Made by a program: the position numbers and the translations under genes. Of a stretch of DNA of 64,000 nt, positions 1 to 11,447 are shown in pieces (the first letter of the stretch is position 1; each line of letters begins with the position of its first letter). The DNA is from Spirometra erinaceieuropaei (lineage: Eukaryota; Platyhelminthes; Cestoda; Diphyllobothriidea; Diphyllobothriidae): NCBI GenBank assembly GCA_902702965.1, contig CACRXP010000021.1:1517791-1581790 (forward strand), in the 5' to 3' direction. The notes under the pieces are model-generated. The model made no database searches and had not been told where the DNA came from. It saw only the letters and a list, made by a program, of their open reading frames with translations.

Positions 1-2
1 AA

Positions 3-739
3 TGGGTAAAGGTGGAAAGTGGTGTCCCACAGGGTTCTGTCTTAGGCCCAGTACTCTTCCTGATTTATGTTAATGACTGCATCAGCGAAGTGAATTGCGA
101 GGCCCTCATGTTCGCGGATGACATAAAAATATGGAGCGAAGTCAAGTGTGATGATGACGCACAGAAGTTGCAGTCGAACATCGACAAACTGTGTGCTTGG
201 TCGAACAGATGGCTTTTGAAGTTTAACGTGTCCAAATGCGTCGTCTTGCATCTGAACACCGGCCGCAATGCCTCTCCCAAACACCACTACTATATTGACG
301 GGACGAGGTTAGAAACTGTGGAAAGACACAGAGATCTGGGTGTATGGACGACCACAAATCTATCGCCATCAGAACACTGCAGAAATATGGTCCAGAAGGC
401 AACTAGTACTCTACACTGGATCAGACGTGGATTTAAAATATTTCCTCCCGAACTTTTCGAAAGACTCTTTGGTGTCTTTGTAAGACCTCATCTAGAGTAT
501 GGAATGCCAGCAGCTTCACCATGGATGAGGAAGGATATCAACTTACTCGAACAGGTGCAACGCAGAGTGACAAAGATGGTCGACGGTCTAAATCATTTGT
601 CTTATCAGGAGAGGCTGAATTTGCTTGGCCTATTCCCTCTCTCTTATAGACAAATAAACTGCAGTCTACTCTGGACGTTCCGGATTGTGCGCGGCCAGGG
701 TTGCTCATTAAGAGCAGAGGACTTCTTTGAGTTCGCCCG
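3..739 (+). CDS. Non-LTR retrotransposon reverse transcriptase, partial (5' and 3' ends not in view)
   Basis: One frame stays open from the window edge to the assembly gap, about 245 codons. It holds the RT palm motif GVPQGSVLGPVLF near its start and the catalytic box FADD at 111-122, both aspartates intact. The C-terminal RT and thumb region follows, including LLEQVQRRVTKMV at about 552-590, a pattern usual in CR1/Jockey-like LINEs. The protein would copy its own RNA at a nicked chromosomal site. No methionine start is expected because the fragment begins inside the RT domain. The last visible codons lie at the gap edge, so the rest may be hidden. It is the only retroelement frame here with no stop or frameshift, so this copy may be comparatively young. 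The clade is inferred; the RT identification is firm. Confidence 0.85.
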
Positions 740-865
740 NNNNNNNNNNNNNNNNNNNNNNNNNNNNNNNNNNNNNNNNNNNNNNNNNNNNNNNNNNNNN
801 NNNNNNNNNNNNNNNNNNNNNNNNNNNNNNNNNNNNNNNNNNNNNNNNNNNNNNNNNNNNNNNNN
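740..865. other. Assembly gap (126 N)
   Basis: Run of N. Sequence after the gap does not resume a recognisable LINE frame, so the 3' end of the LINE is either inside the gap or lost. Confidence 0.99.
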
Positions 866-2700
866 ACATCACTTTGGAAATTTTACGTCATATTATTAGC
901 ATCAAACTACAAACGCCGCCGTAAGGCGTTTTGAGATACGTCGAAGGAGAAGTTTACTCAATCTTCATTAGGTTCAATTTCTTAAAAAATAAATTGCACA
1001 AGTTAGTAATTCCGCTAGACGCGCCAGTCAAAATAAACATTCCAATAGGGCAGCTTCCAGGACACAATCATAAGTTGGGAAGAACAGTCACTCGTGATAG
1101 GATATAAAAGAGATAGCTTATGCAGGTGGCGGGGTGAAAGGGGAAGAAGTGCTGATAAGTCGAATTGACACGAAGTTGTGTCGGTAAGCTGGCAGTAATT
1201 GATGAGGGCAGGCTAGTGGGTTTGGGTAAATGAACCAGGGAGGAAATCGGCTGATTAGCCGTCAAAGCCCCTGGTTTGTAAGGTCAACGGTTGCATCAAA
1301 TGTCAGAGGCCAGTGAGTGGTTTTCGCCAACAGTGTTTCAATAAAATAACTGAAGTCTCTCGTAAGCACAGGACTATTTAAAAGGATGGTAACCGGCTCC
1401 GCTATCATCATTATGCTTTGACCTCTCCAATGAAGTATCGAACACAATATGAAGAGATATTTCAAGGTACATTTGGCGCACAGCGTCCCTTACACGAGCT
1501 AAGCCGAATCTTTTTGCGTCCTGACAAAGCCAAGGCGGACATTCTTAATTCAAACTTTTGAAAAGGGTGTTATCGGTCAGAGCACAAAGCCTGCCTAAAC
1601 GTACTGGACTATTTTACCTAATCAGCACATCTGCTGAGCTGTATATAAATAATAGCACAGGACTGACAGTACGCTATTTACCGCGAACGTATGTCCACAC
1701 TTCCCTATCTTATGTTTATCCGTTGCTTCATTACCTGATCCATTCATTCCTTAGATTATTGCAGTTGCGTAGGCCACAGTCTTTGACCTTATGTTCTCTG
1801 AACATTTTACCAGCATAAAAAGAGGGACATTGAATGGCTACTCCTGGATTATGTGTCGTAGTTAAATACTGAGACTATAATGCCAGGCCGCGTGACGAGG
1901 TTTGAGCCTTAGTCGTTTAATTAACGATCAAGTCCCTCTATGATACACTACAGGTTCAAGTCATTCCAGCTCATTTCAGGAACTCTTAATATCATGATAG
2001 TGACCCTCGACGATCTGTCATAATAAGAAGATAGAAGCAGTTAGCTTACACTGCTTGTTACTAGACGACGCAGCCAGGAAAGGTCGAGGTCTTGTCTGAA
2101 TCGGTCTGGTGGACAATCGACAAATATGAGAAGTCAACATTCCCAAGCTTGTTTAATTTCAAGAAAGTCAAATTGAACTTCTTAAATTATATCGGTTATT
2201 GAGACGCACATAGTACAAGGTATGTTTGGCTAATTTATGCATACACAAACAATACAAAAGCTACAAAACAGCTGGAATTCATATCAAATACTTGTACGTC
2301 CTCAGGAAATGGAACCGCACAGCTAATATAAAGTAAATGATTAGCTAGCATATTTTCGGGGGCGGGGGATTTAGTTTTAATTTTGCCGTACTACCCGGCA
2401 CGCGGACTTATTTAGAACAAAAAGACATCGTTATTTTCATAAGCATTATAAGGACGTTCTCTACTGGAATTTAGCATGTGCCAGAGTTAAAATCCTTTAT
2501 AAAAATATGTGGCCGAATACTATAAAAAATAATTGCTCAATTAAAGATCTGTCCCCAAACGGGTCATGTGCGATGGACCAATACGGGGCTATATCGAATT
2601 CTGGCAGCCGTTATCGGAATTGCACAGCATAACAAATGCCAACATTTGGGGCGCTGTGGAAGACCAGGTTGCCGGCAGACGTCGCACACACTGGTACCCC
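866..2700. other. Unassigned non-coding DNA
   Basis: Only short ORFs with no motif. There is a purine-rich stretch near 1,080-1,230, and a degenerate B-box-like string near 1,900 that is too weak to call a SINE. Confidence 0.5.
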
Positions 2701-2714
2701 TGCCGCACCCCATT

Positions 2715-2875
2715 GTTGTTGCTGATCAAAACCTGGTCATTGCTGTGTTGGACCAAGGGTTGAAGAGTGGACCGTCAAGGTGCGGTTTCGACTGTAACGT
2801 GCCCAAGTCACCGTCCCTGCTCTCACCTTGATGTGGAACACACGCTGGACATCGTCGGTGACGACTGTCGAACTA
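2715..2875 (+). repeat. Dispersed repeat, related to 25,535-25,683
   Basis: GC-richer than its flanks. The core at 2,800-2,875 (shared string ccctgctctcacc, then a tgtgg and a ggacat block and a second acgac block) matches 25,605-25,683 in the same order and spacing at roughly 70% by eye. The related copy lies just beyond the 3' end of the zinc-finger LINE, so this may be a solitary piece of that repeat complex. Confidence 0.5.
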
Positions 2876-2879
2876 ACAT

Positions 2880-4520
2880 TCATGCAGAGCGTTTCGGAGT
2901 ATTCCCTATTTTATTTTTAAGGTGCAATCATTGGAAACGCATGCATTTCTTCCTTTTCCGTAGGTAATGCTGAAGCTAGGAATTTGGTACCCAAAGATAC
3001 ATGCCTAACCCTGTAAATACGTTTTTGCTCAACAAGGAAAAGCTGTGGCATATCTCTTCCACCAGTGTTATGCTAATGATATACGAAACTATTCGTACTC
3101 ATTTAATTATTTTGTGCATTACTCTTCTGCAGGGAGGTTTGAGTTTTTGATGCTATTGCTTTGATTGCAGGCGTGAGGACGTAGGTAGTGCGGCCTAAAA
3201 CACTACCTCTAATCGCAATTAACTAAGAGAAGCTAACGATTAAATATCCCAGCTACGAACCGAAACACATGCATCGAGAATGCAGCTGAATGGGCTTCCG
3301 TCCGGTGTTGTCAGTAAGGTTAATTATTATATAATTCTGTCCTACTGGCCGCCTGTTGGTGGTTTTTGAATGTTGCGCAGTTATTCCGCTGTACCTGGTG
3401 TATTTTACCTGAAATACTCACATCAAATCTGGGAACGTGTCTGAAAAAGTCTGTTCCGAAGAATCTACTCCAAGTTCGAGCATCAATTTTCTCGGAAATT
3501 AAACAAGGCAGGGCTTCCGTATTGTTTATTTTGTAAAATCCGCTTTAATAGCTTTTTGTGAGGTAGCTGATGAACTGCGACATATAGACACAAATACTAG
3601 TACTCCGACGCTGTTGCTGCAGCGTCAGAAAGGAACTTTGCGTTAAACAATTTCATCATGAAGAAGTCCATACTACACGCAAGAAAATTAAGTTACCACT
3701 TAGAGACAGTTGTTACGGGTCTGTTGGATTATCCCATTTCCTTTGGTAGACCACAAGTTATTATTGCCTTTGGATCTCTTTAAATAGAGCGAAATTCCAG
3801 CTTCTTGCACTTGTTTCCATATAAAAGCTTTACCATGTACATATTCATATATGAAGACGCAATGAAATCTTAACTTTTCTTGATACTCAGATGGGGTTTC
3901 GGAACTGCCACCCATTTCGCTTTTCTAAAAAATCCGAATGTCAAATAAGTTATTGTTGATGTCAGACACATGAGTAGAAACAAGCCTTTTTCCTCCCACC
4001 CGATAATTCATCATTTTAAACGATAAATTTGAAATTTTTCATATTCTAAACTGCGACTATCTTTATATGGCGTCTTAAGTCATCAGCGATGAGATATTCA
4101 TTACTTACAACACAGCATTCTAGGTAGGGTTTTCACAACGACGCCACCCCAGAGGCTCGCTATAGATAACTATCAGTATTAAGTTTTGTATAAAGTTTAA
4201 CACGCTCGTACGACTTTTGAGTCAGATGTCGACCTAGATTGCCAAGTCAACGTTTTTGGAAAAAATGTACAAAATCGACACAGCTCACTTGTAATCATAG
4301 TAGAATTAAATGCTTCAAATAAGCGTTGAAACAACGGGACGCAACGCTTCCAAGTCATATTAACGATCGTAAATCAAATAAAACAAAATCTCGCTCCATG
4401 TGATCATTTGGCGTGAATAAGCGTTCTTTCGACAGATTCCCATAACGCTAGCACATTTATATGGGAACGAGGTACAATGAAAAACCTGTTATGGGCACAG
4501 GGCTGGGAAAATCTGTTCGG
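2880..4520. other. Unassigned non-coding DNA
   Basis: AT-rich, with short unrelated ORFs on both strands. No domain or repeat was recognised. Confidence 0.5.
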
Positions 4521-4524
4521 CAGA

Positions 4525-5145
4525 TGGCATGACTGAAGAACTTATAAGAATCCAGGACCTACTCTACGAGAACGGGTATCCTGTCAGATTTATTGTAAGT
4601 AGTCTTACCGACCGACTGGTAAAACTCATTACACTGACGGCTAAAAGAAACTCCGTTCTCCAAAGCCTCATTTCAAGGGGACGCGGCGAGTGAACTCCTG
4701 AGAAGACGCCTTGACCAAACCGTTTCACAAACCGTTCCAGCAGCAAGAGTTCTGGTATTCTTCTTAACCAACCCCGTCTTACGGTGGAAGGAAGGGTAGG
4801 CTACCAACTCAGACCACCTCCATACGCATTTACTCCTCTACTTGCTCCTGCAGAGCAGGCTATATTGGCCATTCGATTCGGCGACTATCCACAAGAATAC
4901 GATAACACTTGCCGGTATAGCTGAGTAAAGGTGAAGTTAACAGCATACACAGCTCCATCCTCGCACACATGGTTGATTCTGGGCATCGTGTGAATCCCAA
5001 CGAAGCCTTCCATGTGATTTACAAGGTCTCACCTAACTACCCTAAGCGACTGTGTCAGCGCTTACTAGCAACAGCAGTAGCGACTGCCATCTGGCTACAG
5101 AGACCGGTCCAGTGGACACTGAAGAGCATTTTGACGCTCTGCGAC
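4525..5145 (+). pseudogene. Penelope-like element fragment (lineage D): RT C-terminus and GIY-YIG endonuclease, broken
   Basis: The 5' part reads IQDLLYENGYPVRFI (about 4,540-4,600), the helical segment after the RT thumb. The same segment, with ENGYPERFI, occurs in the minus-strand element near 35,900. After a frame change the GIY-YIG domain is visible: CSCRAGYIGHSIRRLSTRIR at about 4,843-4,902, then SILAHMVDSGHRVNPNEAF at about 4,950-5,006, which carries the downstream His and Asp region. In-frame stops lie at 4,903 and 4,918. PLE endonucleases of this type nick the target so that the RT can prime. Most of the RT, including the YxDD box, is missing at the 5' side, as is usual for 5'-truncated retroelement copies. 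Confidence 0.75.
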
Positions 5146-5149
5146 TATT

Positions 5150-6110
5150 GTGGGCAAGGCTCGATTAACTGAATACATGTCTCCGCACCCCCGTTTTTCC
5201 CTCCCCTCCATTCCTCCTGTGACACGGCTCTACCTCACCCTCACTGCCACTTACTGCCTCCTTCCTCCCTCCACCCCTATTCACGCATCGCGCTTGTATG
5301 AAAAGACAAACCGTGAACAATTTCTCTTATCGCTCACATGTTTTACATTGTAGCATCTTCTCACATAGGTGCACTGGACCGAAGATAATTTATTGAATGC
5401 ATGCGTATGCTCGCCAAATGCTCTTCTGATTTGCTTCATGGGGATTTTCGAAACTCTAAAACAGTCAAAAAATAACAATTGCTACATTGATCCTTGACGC
5501 AAGTCATTCTTTAAAATTCATCAAAATGTTTGATCGACAACACTTTTAGGCACACATGCTACACGCCCAGACTGCATTATTAAGGCACCGCATCTACCGG
5601 GAACCAATGATCTAATTTAATGAGGGAGAAAATGTGAGCTTTTCAGAGCGTATTTTGTGGTGTCAGGCACGTGACTTGTAGTTCATGTGTTAACGATAAA
5701 TAAATGTCCTCATGGGATTTAAAAATACTAGTATTTTTTGTTAATATGCTTTCACTGATAAGATATTCAACGGAAAATGCCATAAAATTTACAAAGGTTA
5801 AAAAGAATGTGCCAATGCAAATCTGTATCAGTTGCCTAAGCGTGGGTATTGCTTAAATGAGTACTTCAACAGAAATTTATTACGTTTTTTAATAATTTGC
5901 AAGCAGGCAAATTTGGAATCATGAGATGTTCTTCGAAGTACCAGCGGATCTGTACCTCATTTAATCTATTTAGTCAGGCTAAAGCACACTTCTGAATACT
6001 CACTAATGTGCTTTGCAAATTCTGAGCATATACATATACCTCATTGTGAATAACTCATTTTCTCCGGAAAAGTTCGAATCCAAGTGCGGACAACTCAAGT
6101 CCCACTGCTG
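5150..6110. other. Unassigned non-coding DNA
   Basis: A pyrimidine-rich tract lies at 5,180-5,280. Around 5,925-5,985 there is weak likeness to the inserted segment at 13,210-13,270 (tcatgaaatgtttttcga versus tcatgagatgttcttcga), suggesting an old repeat copy. No gene seen. Confidence 0.45.
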
Positions 6111-6114
6111 AGGA

Positions 6115-6235
6115 TTTGTACCTGGAGGGGGTTAGGGCGTTAATTTTACTCAAGCCGTCTATTCGTCGTCAGAGATTTGAATATCACTGGGGTCGCTGAA
6201 TTTTCCACAAATAGGCATTTGCCTCAAGTACTCTG
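6115..6235 (+). repeat. tRNA-like SINE remnant
   Basis: The run gttagggcgtta, a degenerate B-box (gatttgaatatc) and a trailing block (ggggtcgctgaattttccac) align in order and spacing with the clearer copies at 57,380 and 56,065. A functional copy would be transcribed by RNA polymerase III and moved by LINE enzymes. This copy is heavily mutated, and the call rests on the alignment to the other two. Confidence 0.45.
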
Positions 6236-6239
6236 TATC

Positions 6240-7130
6240 AGGCCCTCACAATATTACACAATTTATAGGGTCAAGGATTGCTTGATGGAAATCGCGGTGG
6301 TCGCTGAAGGATTGGTAAAGTTAAACACTATCTTTTCCGGACTGGGAGAGGTCTGGGTAGAAGTGAAAAATTGTAAGGGGAATCAATGCTCCAGTGAATT
6401 TCATGGCAGCAATTCACAGTATATGAAGGACGTTGTCTGTCCTAAACACTGTTTTTTTCTTAATAAACGACGGAGTATGGATACGTTGGTCTCGTGAATC
6501 TGACGTGTTCTTTAACAAAGTGACTCCGACGTACAGACATATTTTCCACTTTCGTTAGCATACACTCGGTTACAAGCTTTGATCTGTTCGGTGGGATGCT
6601 GTGCGCAAGTCGTAGAATTAATCTCAGGTCTTTTGACTTATGACGTCTTCTTCACGGTTACTGTCTGCCTAACCCCAATTAGGCTATATCATATCGTTTC
6701 AGAATAAGCAAATGTTTTAATTTCTCAGAAACATATGTATGCTTTGAAACTCCCACTGCATTTTAAGCTTTTTAGGACATCAAAATCATAGAATGACTTC
6801 TAAGAAAACGTCTCAGAAAAGGACATACTTATTTTGACCCGTATCATACACTTATATCATATTTAAATTGAAATGCCTATTTTCTGAACAGACATACTAA
6901 ACTGGAGGAAAAATACGTTGAAAATGGTCGAGTAATTACCCACTGTTTGGACCTTCCCAATTCTCGCTATCTTCAAGCATAGAAAATGATACAAGGCGTA
7001 ATGACTGTAAAATACGTAAGGGAAAACTGTCTATTTGTATCCTTTATGCAGACTTGTTAAATTTGCGAAGACGTTTGTGCACTAACCTGGAATAAATTCT
7101 CTGGAACAAAGAGTCCTAGGCTTGGTTTGG
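6240..7130. other. Unassigned non-coding DNA
   Basis: A 106-codon frame at 6,177-6,497 lacks an ATG start at its 5' end (it opens with TTG), overlaps the SINE remnant and has no recognisable domain. I do not call it a gene. Confidence 0.45.
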
Positions 7131-7134
7131 AAGT

Positions 7135-7365
7135 TTATGTATGAATATCCGAACTACGATGAACTAGCTACTGCTGGCTAACAGCGTGATATTCACAAGG
7201 TACCAACAAGCAGTCAATAGTATACATATATATAAACAGTTTGTCATATTGAGAACAAATTCATTAACTAAAAGCACAGGCGCGCGTGTTTCACAAAGGT
7301 GTCCCGCTGTTTGACGCAGTTGCAATGGGTTTGGCTGATCAGTGGGTCCCCATGTGTTTTCTGTT
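7135..7365 (+). repeat. Dispersed repeat family R, copy 1
   Basis: Matches 18,970-19,190 in the same orientation. Anchors are the tatgaatat block, a middle block with caacaagcagtcaatagtat, and a GC-rich end with cgcgtgtttcac followed by a tgacgca block and ggtcccca. The copies differ by many small indels, so the family is old or fast-diverging. No coding capacity is visible. Confidence 0.55.
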
Positions 7366-7369
7366 ATAT

Positions 7370-8399
7370 AGACTCCAGTTTGAATGGTAGACCACTAAAA
7401 GCAGGTATCAGGATTTTCAGCTATTGTCTATGCTCTGAATATTGTAAACCACTTACTAGTTGCATACCCTTTATGATTCATTTGATGACACTTGCATATA
7501 TCACGATTATAAAGGGGCAAGCAATGTTCGGGAATTAGCTTTGGCGAAAACAATGCCAAAATGACTAAGAACTGACCTCTCTAAATGTTTGCATACAGCT
7601 GGATAAAAATTATATTAAGTTTTTGCTATCCTAGCCCGCCTTGCAAATTTACCTGGGAAATCGCTTTCATTTGAAAACTCATCAAAGAATTTATTACCAA
7701 CGTTTAGCGCGCTTCGGTGCTAATATTGTGATGGCTACTACATCGAATTAATAAAAAGCTCCGAAAATTCATTTGTTCTTGTTTTTTCCTAAGTAGATGT
7801 ACAAACTGGTGCGGCAGGCGAAATTCAGTCACATAACTCACGCCACACATGCAACTTTCAAATATTGTCTCGCCAAATTGTTAACAGAATCCCGCCAACC
7901 AAACGCTTGAAGAATTGGTTTTTTCTCAATAACACTATACTATCGATATTTTTATCCGAGATTATTGCAGTCATAGACTAAGTTCATTTATAAATTCGGT
8001 AGCATAATCCTGCAAATGTCTCTGTATTAAAGGTACCGCTGAATTGAGATTTTGCCACTAAAATTGCATATTAAATACAAAGAAATATGAAAACATGAAT
8101 TAAGTCCATTAATCATATCCAGAGAGCCATATAAAACCAAAAGATTAAGTTAAAAAGTGAAGAACAAAACCACAGTTCTAGAAATTGTGCATATGGGAAT
8201 CTAGGCTACTCCATGAAAGCGTCGGATACATTAGCTGCACAACGCCGAAAATTATAGAAGGAGAAGCCTGCCAAAGAATATTATTTAAAAAAACATGTAA
8301 AAGTGGATAGTTCAATTATTCAAATACCGTGTAACACATTCACAATACCTAAAGTGTTTGTTCTACACATACAAAACAACTTCTTGTGATTGGACTATT
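7370..8399. other. Unassigned non-coding DNA
   Basis: AT-rich and without domains. It ends precisely where the duplicated block begins. Confidence 0.5.
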
Positions 8400-11119
8400 C
8401 AGAATAAATGAATGACTGCGTGACTCTGTAGGTTAGGCAGTTTACCGCATTCTCTGACACCTCGCCAAGTGCATCAATTGCCACAATGTTCCGGTAAATG
8501 CAAGTAAAATTAAACAAAAACGATGCCCGCACATGCATGCAATGTGGAGAACTGACCAGGCTTCCAAGATAACGATGGAAAGGGAAAATTGTTAGCTGGA
8601 AAAAAAGATGGATGTTTTTACGTAAGAAAACGACTTCTTTCTTGTGTCGTTTGGTTCTTCATGTAGAAGATGATATTGCCTAATCTCATGATTTTCGGTC
8701 TAGCTAGCTATGTAGTATCCCATTTTCTACTAACCTTCTTAACTTTACTTTAAATCGTGAGTTGATTGTTCACATTACGCACAAACATTATGTTCAACAT
8801 TTTCGTCGACATTGTTCATTGCTTCGCCACTTTTCTGTCATGCATCTATTAAATTCTAGCTTTAAATAATATAAAACAATCTGGCAGTTGAAGACTCGCG
8901 GTTCTTGACACGCGCTGTCATAGGTTTTAAAAACTGTCATGCAAACGTATTTTTGTGAACTAAGCATGTTCAGGCAATTAATAGTAGTCACGATGCCTCA
9001 GACTTCAAATAAGCCTTTCCTGACAAACGCCACTGTTTTTATATATTGAAAAAATACTTGAAATATTTTTCAAAATCCTTCATTAAAATTCACTTTCAAC
9101 ATGGGAGCAGATGAAAACCTACCGTGTGAAAATATATCCAGTGGACGAAAGAGCATTCTATTACTCTCGCCCTACTATATGAAACAGGTCAATAATTTTT
9201 CAGTTATAATTAAATGCGTGATTGATGCCGGCATTGGGAAAGCGAGCAATTTAAATATCAACCGAACTTGACAACGTTGGCAAATTTGTATGTTAATTTT
9301 TATTTTACAATACGAAAATGGATACTTTCTATCGAAAACTAAAGTTGAAAATAAAATTCAAGATAAAAGTGGAAAGACCCGAGTGGAAGGCAAAAAGGCG
9401 TTTCAAAATTATTACCCAAGCCTAGCTGAAAGCTTCTTAGATAGAACCATCACTGAACAACTGGTAGGCAAACTAGACACAGGGCAAGTCTCGGAAGGTA
9501 TCACAGTAGTCGAACGTCAAGCCTGTTAAGACAGTTGCCAAAGATATTTGTTTTGTTCTGTAAAATTGTCAATGAGTGACAAAAACTTTTGTTCGATGTG
9601 GTAAGGGGGACTTCATTGACTGTTTTTACTTCATTTGAAGTTGTCGGCCAACCTCGTCTATCCCAGTGCCAGCCTCCAGATGTTCAAATTTGCGTTAAGT
9701 TTATCCATTTATGGAGTCAGCTTGTCATTGCGCTGGTCAAGATCTGCCCCCTCTCCCAGCGTCTCATGGCACCATTAGTTCTTTAAAGTCAACGTCCATC
9801 AAATAGGCCAAAACATGGGGCTTCTTGAATTAAGCTTTTCTAAAATGAGACTTTTACTTAAGGACATTTATCTCTTACCTACACTAAGCGACCGCCGACT
9901 CCGATGCATATTATGTAGGTTAGCTTTCTTGAGATTGTGCCGATACATTTGCGGCGAAAGTTTAGCCAATTTTCTTAAGTCAAAAGTCGCCTGCCGAACG
10001 AAAACCTGAATACGTTATTGCAAGGAATTTGTTCGGCAATTCTCATTCTGTTAGTTTAGTAATAACATAAGGAGTTTCATGAAAACGTTTTGGTGTGCGT
10101 CTTGTATCGCGATTTATTCAGCCAAGCAAGGTCCCAAATCGTCATTTTACTGCTCTTTTGAGGGATGTCGACAGAAATAGGCAAACTCTTATCGTCAGCA
10201 GCAGCAGCAGCAACATTTTTGTAGGTTGCTGTTGACATATTGTCACGTTTTTAACCTAAAGCTAATAAATATCAATATTTTTTGCGTGCTTAAAATTTCT
10301 GCTTTTCGCATGAAAACGGGACCCACTTCAGGCCTGGTCTCATCACACGGCTATTTTGATGGTCAATTGAAACCCAAGGCGTCGCTCTGAAGTACAATAG
10401 ATGGTACGACTTCTGAAATCCTGTGATCTAAATTCAAAATATGCTGACCACTGTTAACCTCTCTTATTAGATCCATTTCAAACAATTAATCTCTTTTTTC
10501 GAGGGTGGATATGTTTCGGTATTGTTTTATTTAACAAAAGCATGATATAGTAGATTTGCGATTTCATGATATGTCGACCGAAATTCTAAAATATGTTTTC
10601 AGTTTCAAGAGATTACTTAGGTAGGGTTGCAATAGTTATTGTCACGCTGGATAATCCTGAAATAGTTCAGTCACTCCAGTGCGGATTTTTGGATGAGCTG
10701 TCTGCACAAACTACACCCTGTGAAACGTGACTACTTATGCAATATGATTTTTCACCAGTGGTGTTCAATGGCCTTGTAAATTTAACTGTATGTCGTTGAA
10801 TACATGCGCAGAAATACTCTCTTTTCTATTTGTTTTGTAGCAAGGCATGTATTCCTTAAATTCTCCGCTTTCAGAGAGAGTTTCTTTAGGTTTTACAAAC
10901 TTTTATCTCCAAAATTCGTTTTGTCTCATCTCCCATTACACCTTTATTTAAGCCTTCTAAACTATATGCTGTTCATATTCCTTCGAAGGAATAATATACA
11001 TTATATTGCACTGTTTGGAAGGCGCTATATATAAACAAATTGTACAACAGATGAAGACCAGGTTGTATGCTTCATAAGTATCACAAATAACTATGCAGAC
11101 TCGAAGCCAGATAGATGGC
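8400..11119 (+). repeat. Direct duplication, copy 1 (ends at assembly gap)
   Basis: This 2.72 kb block repeats at 11,448-15,052 with only scattered single-base changes and small indels. It stops at the last base before the N run, and its partner starts at the first base after it. The contents are non-coding. The small frames it holds, for example 9,290-9,529, are broken in the other copy by a one-base indel (gatactttc versus gatacttc), so they are not genes. A CAG-repeat stretch lies at about 10,197-10,216. Confidence 0.95.
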
Positions 11120-11447
11120 NNNNNNNNNNNNNNNNNNNNNNNNNNNNNNNNNNNNNNNNNNNNNNNNNNNNNNNNNNNNNNNNNNNNNNNNNNNNNNNNN
11201 NNNNNNNNNNNNNNNNNNNNNNNNNNNNNNNNNNNNNNNNNNNNNNNNNNNNNNNNNNNNNNNNNNNNNNNNNNNNNNNNNNNNNNNNNNNNNNNNNNNN
11301 NNNNNNNNNNNNNNNNNNNNNNNNNNNNNNNNNNNNNNNNNNNNNNNNNNNNNNNNNNNNNNNNNNNNNNNNNNNNNNNNNNNNNNNNNNNNNNNNNNNN
11401 NNNNNNNNNNNNNNNNNNNNNNNNNNNNNNNNNNNNNNNNNNNNNNN
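11120..11447. other. Assembly gap (328 N)
   Basis: N run flanked by the end of copy 1 and the start of copy 2 of the same sequence. This is the signature of two overlapping contigs scaffolded in tandem. Confidence 0.99.

Noticed and set aside
8794..8991. 65-codon minus-strand frame conserved at 11,841-12,038
   Set aside because: The conservation only reflects the very recent (probably allelic) duplication. No domain, and no independent support.
9290..9529. Frame present in the duplicated block (also 12,315-12,542)
   Set aside because: A one-base indel and the 31-bp insertion put the two copies in different frames, so there is no coding constraint.
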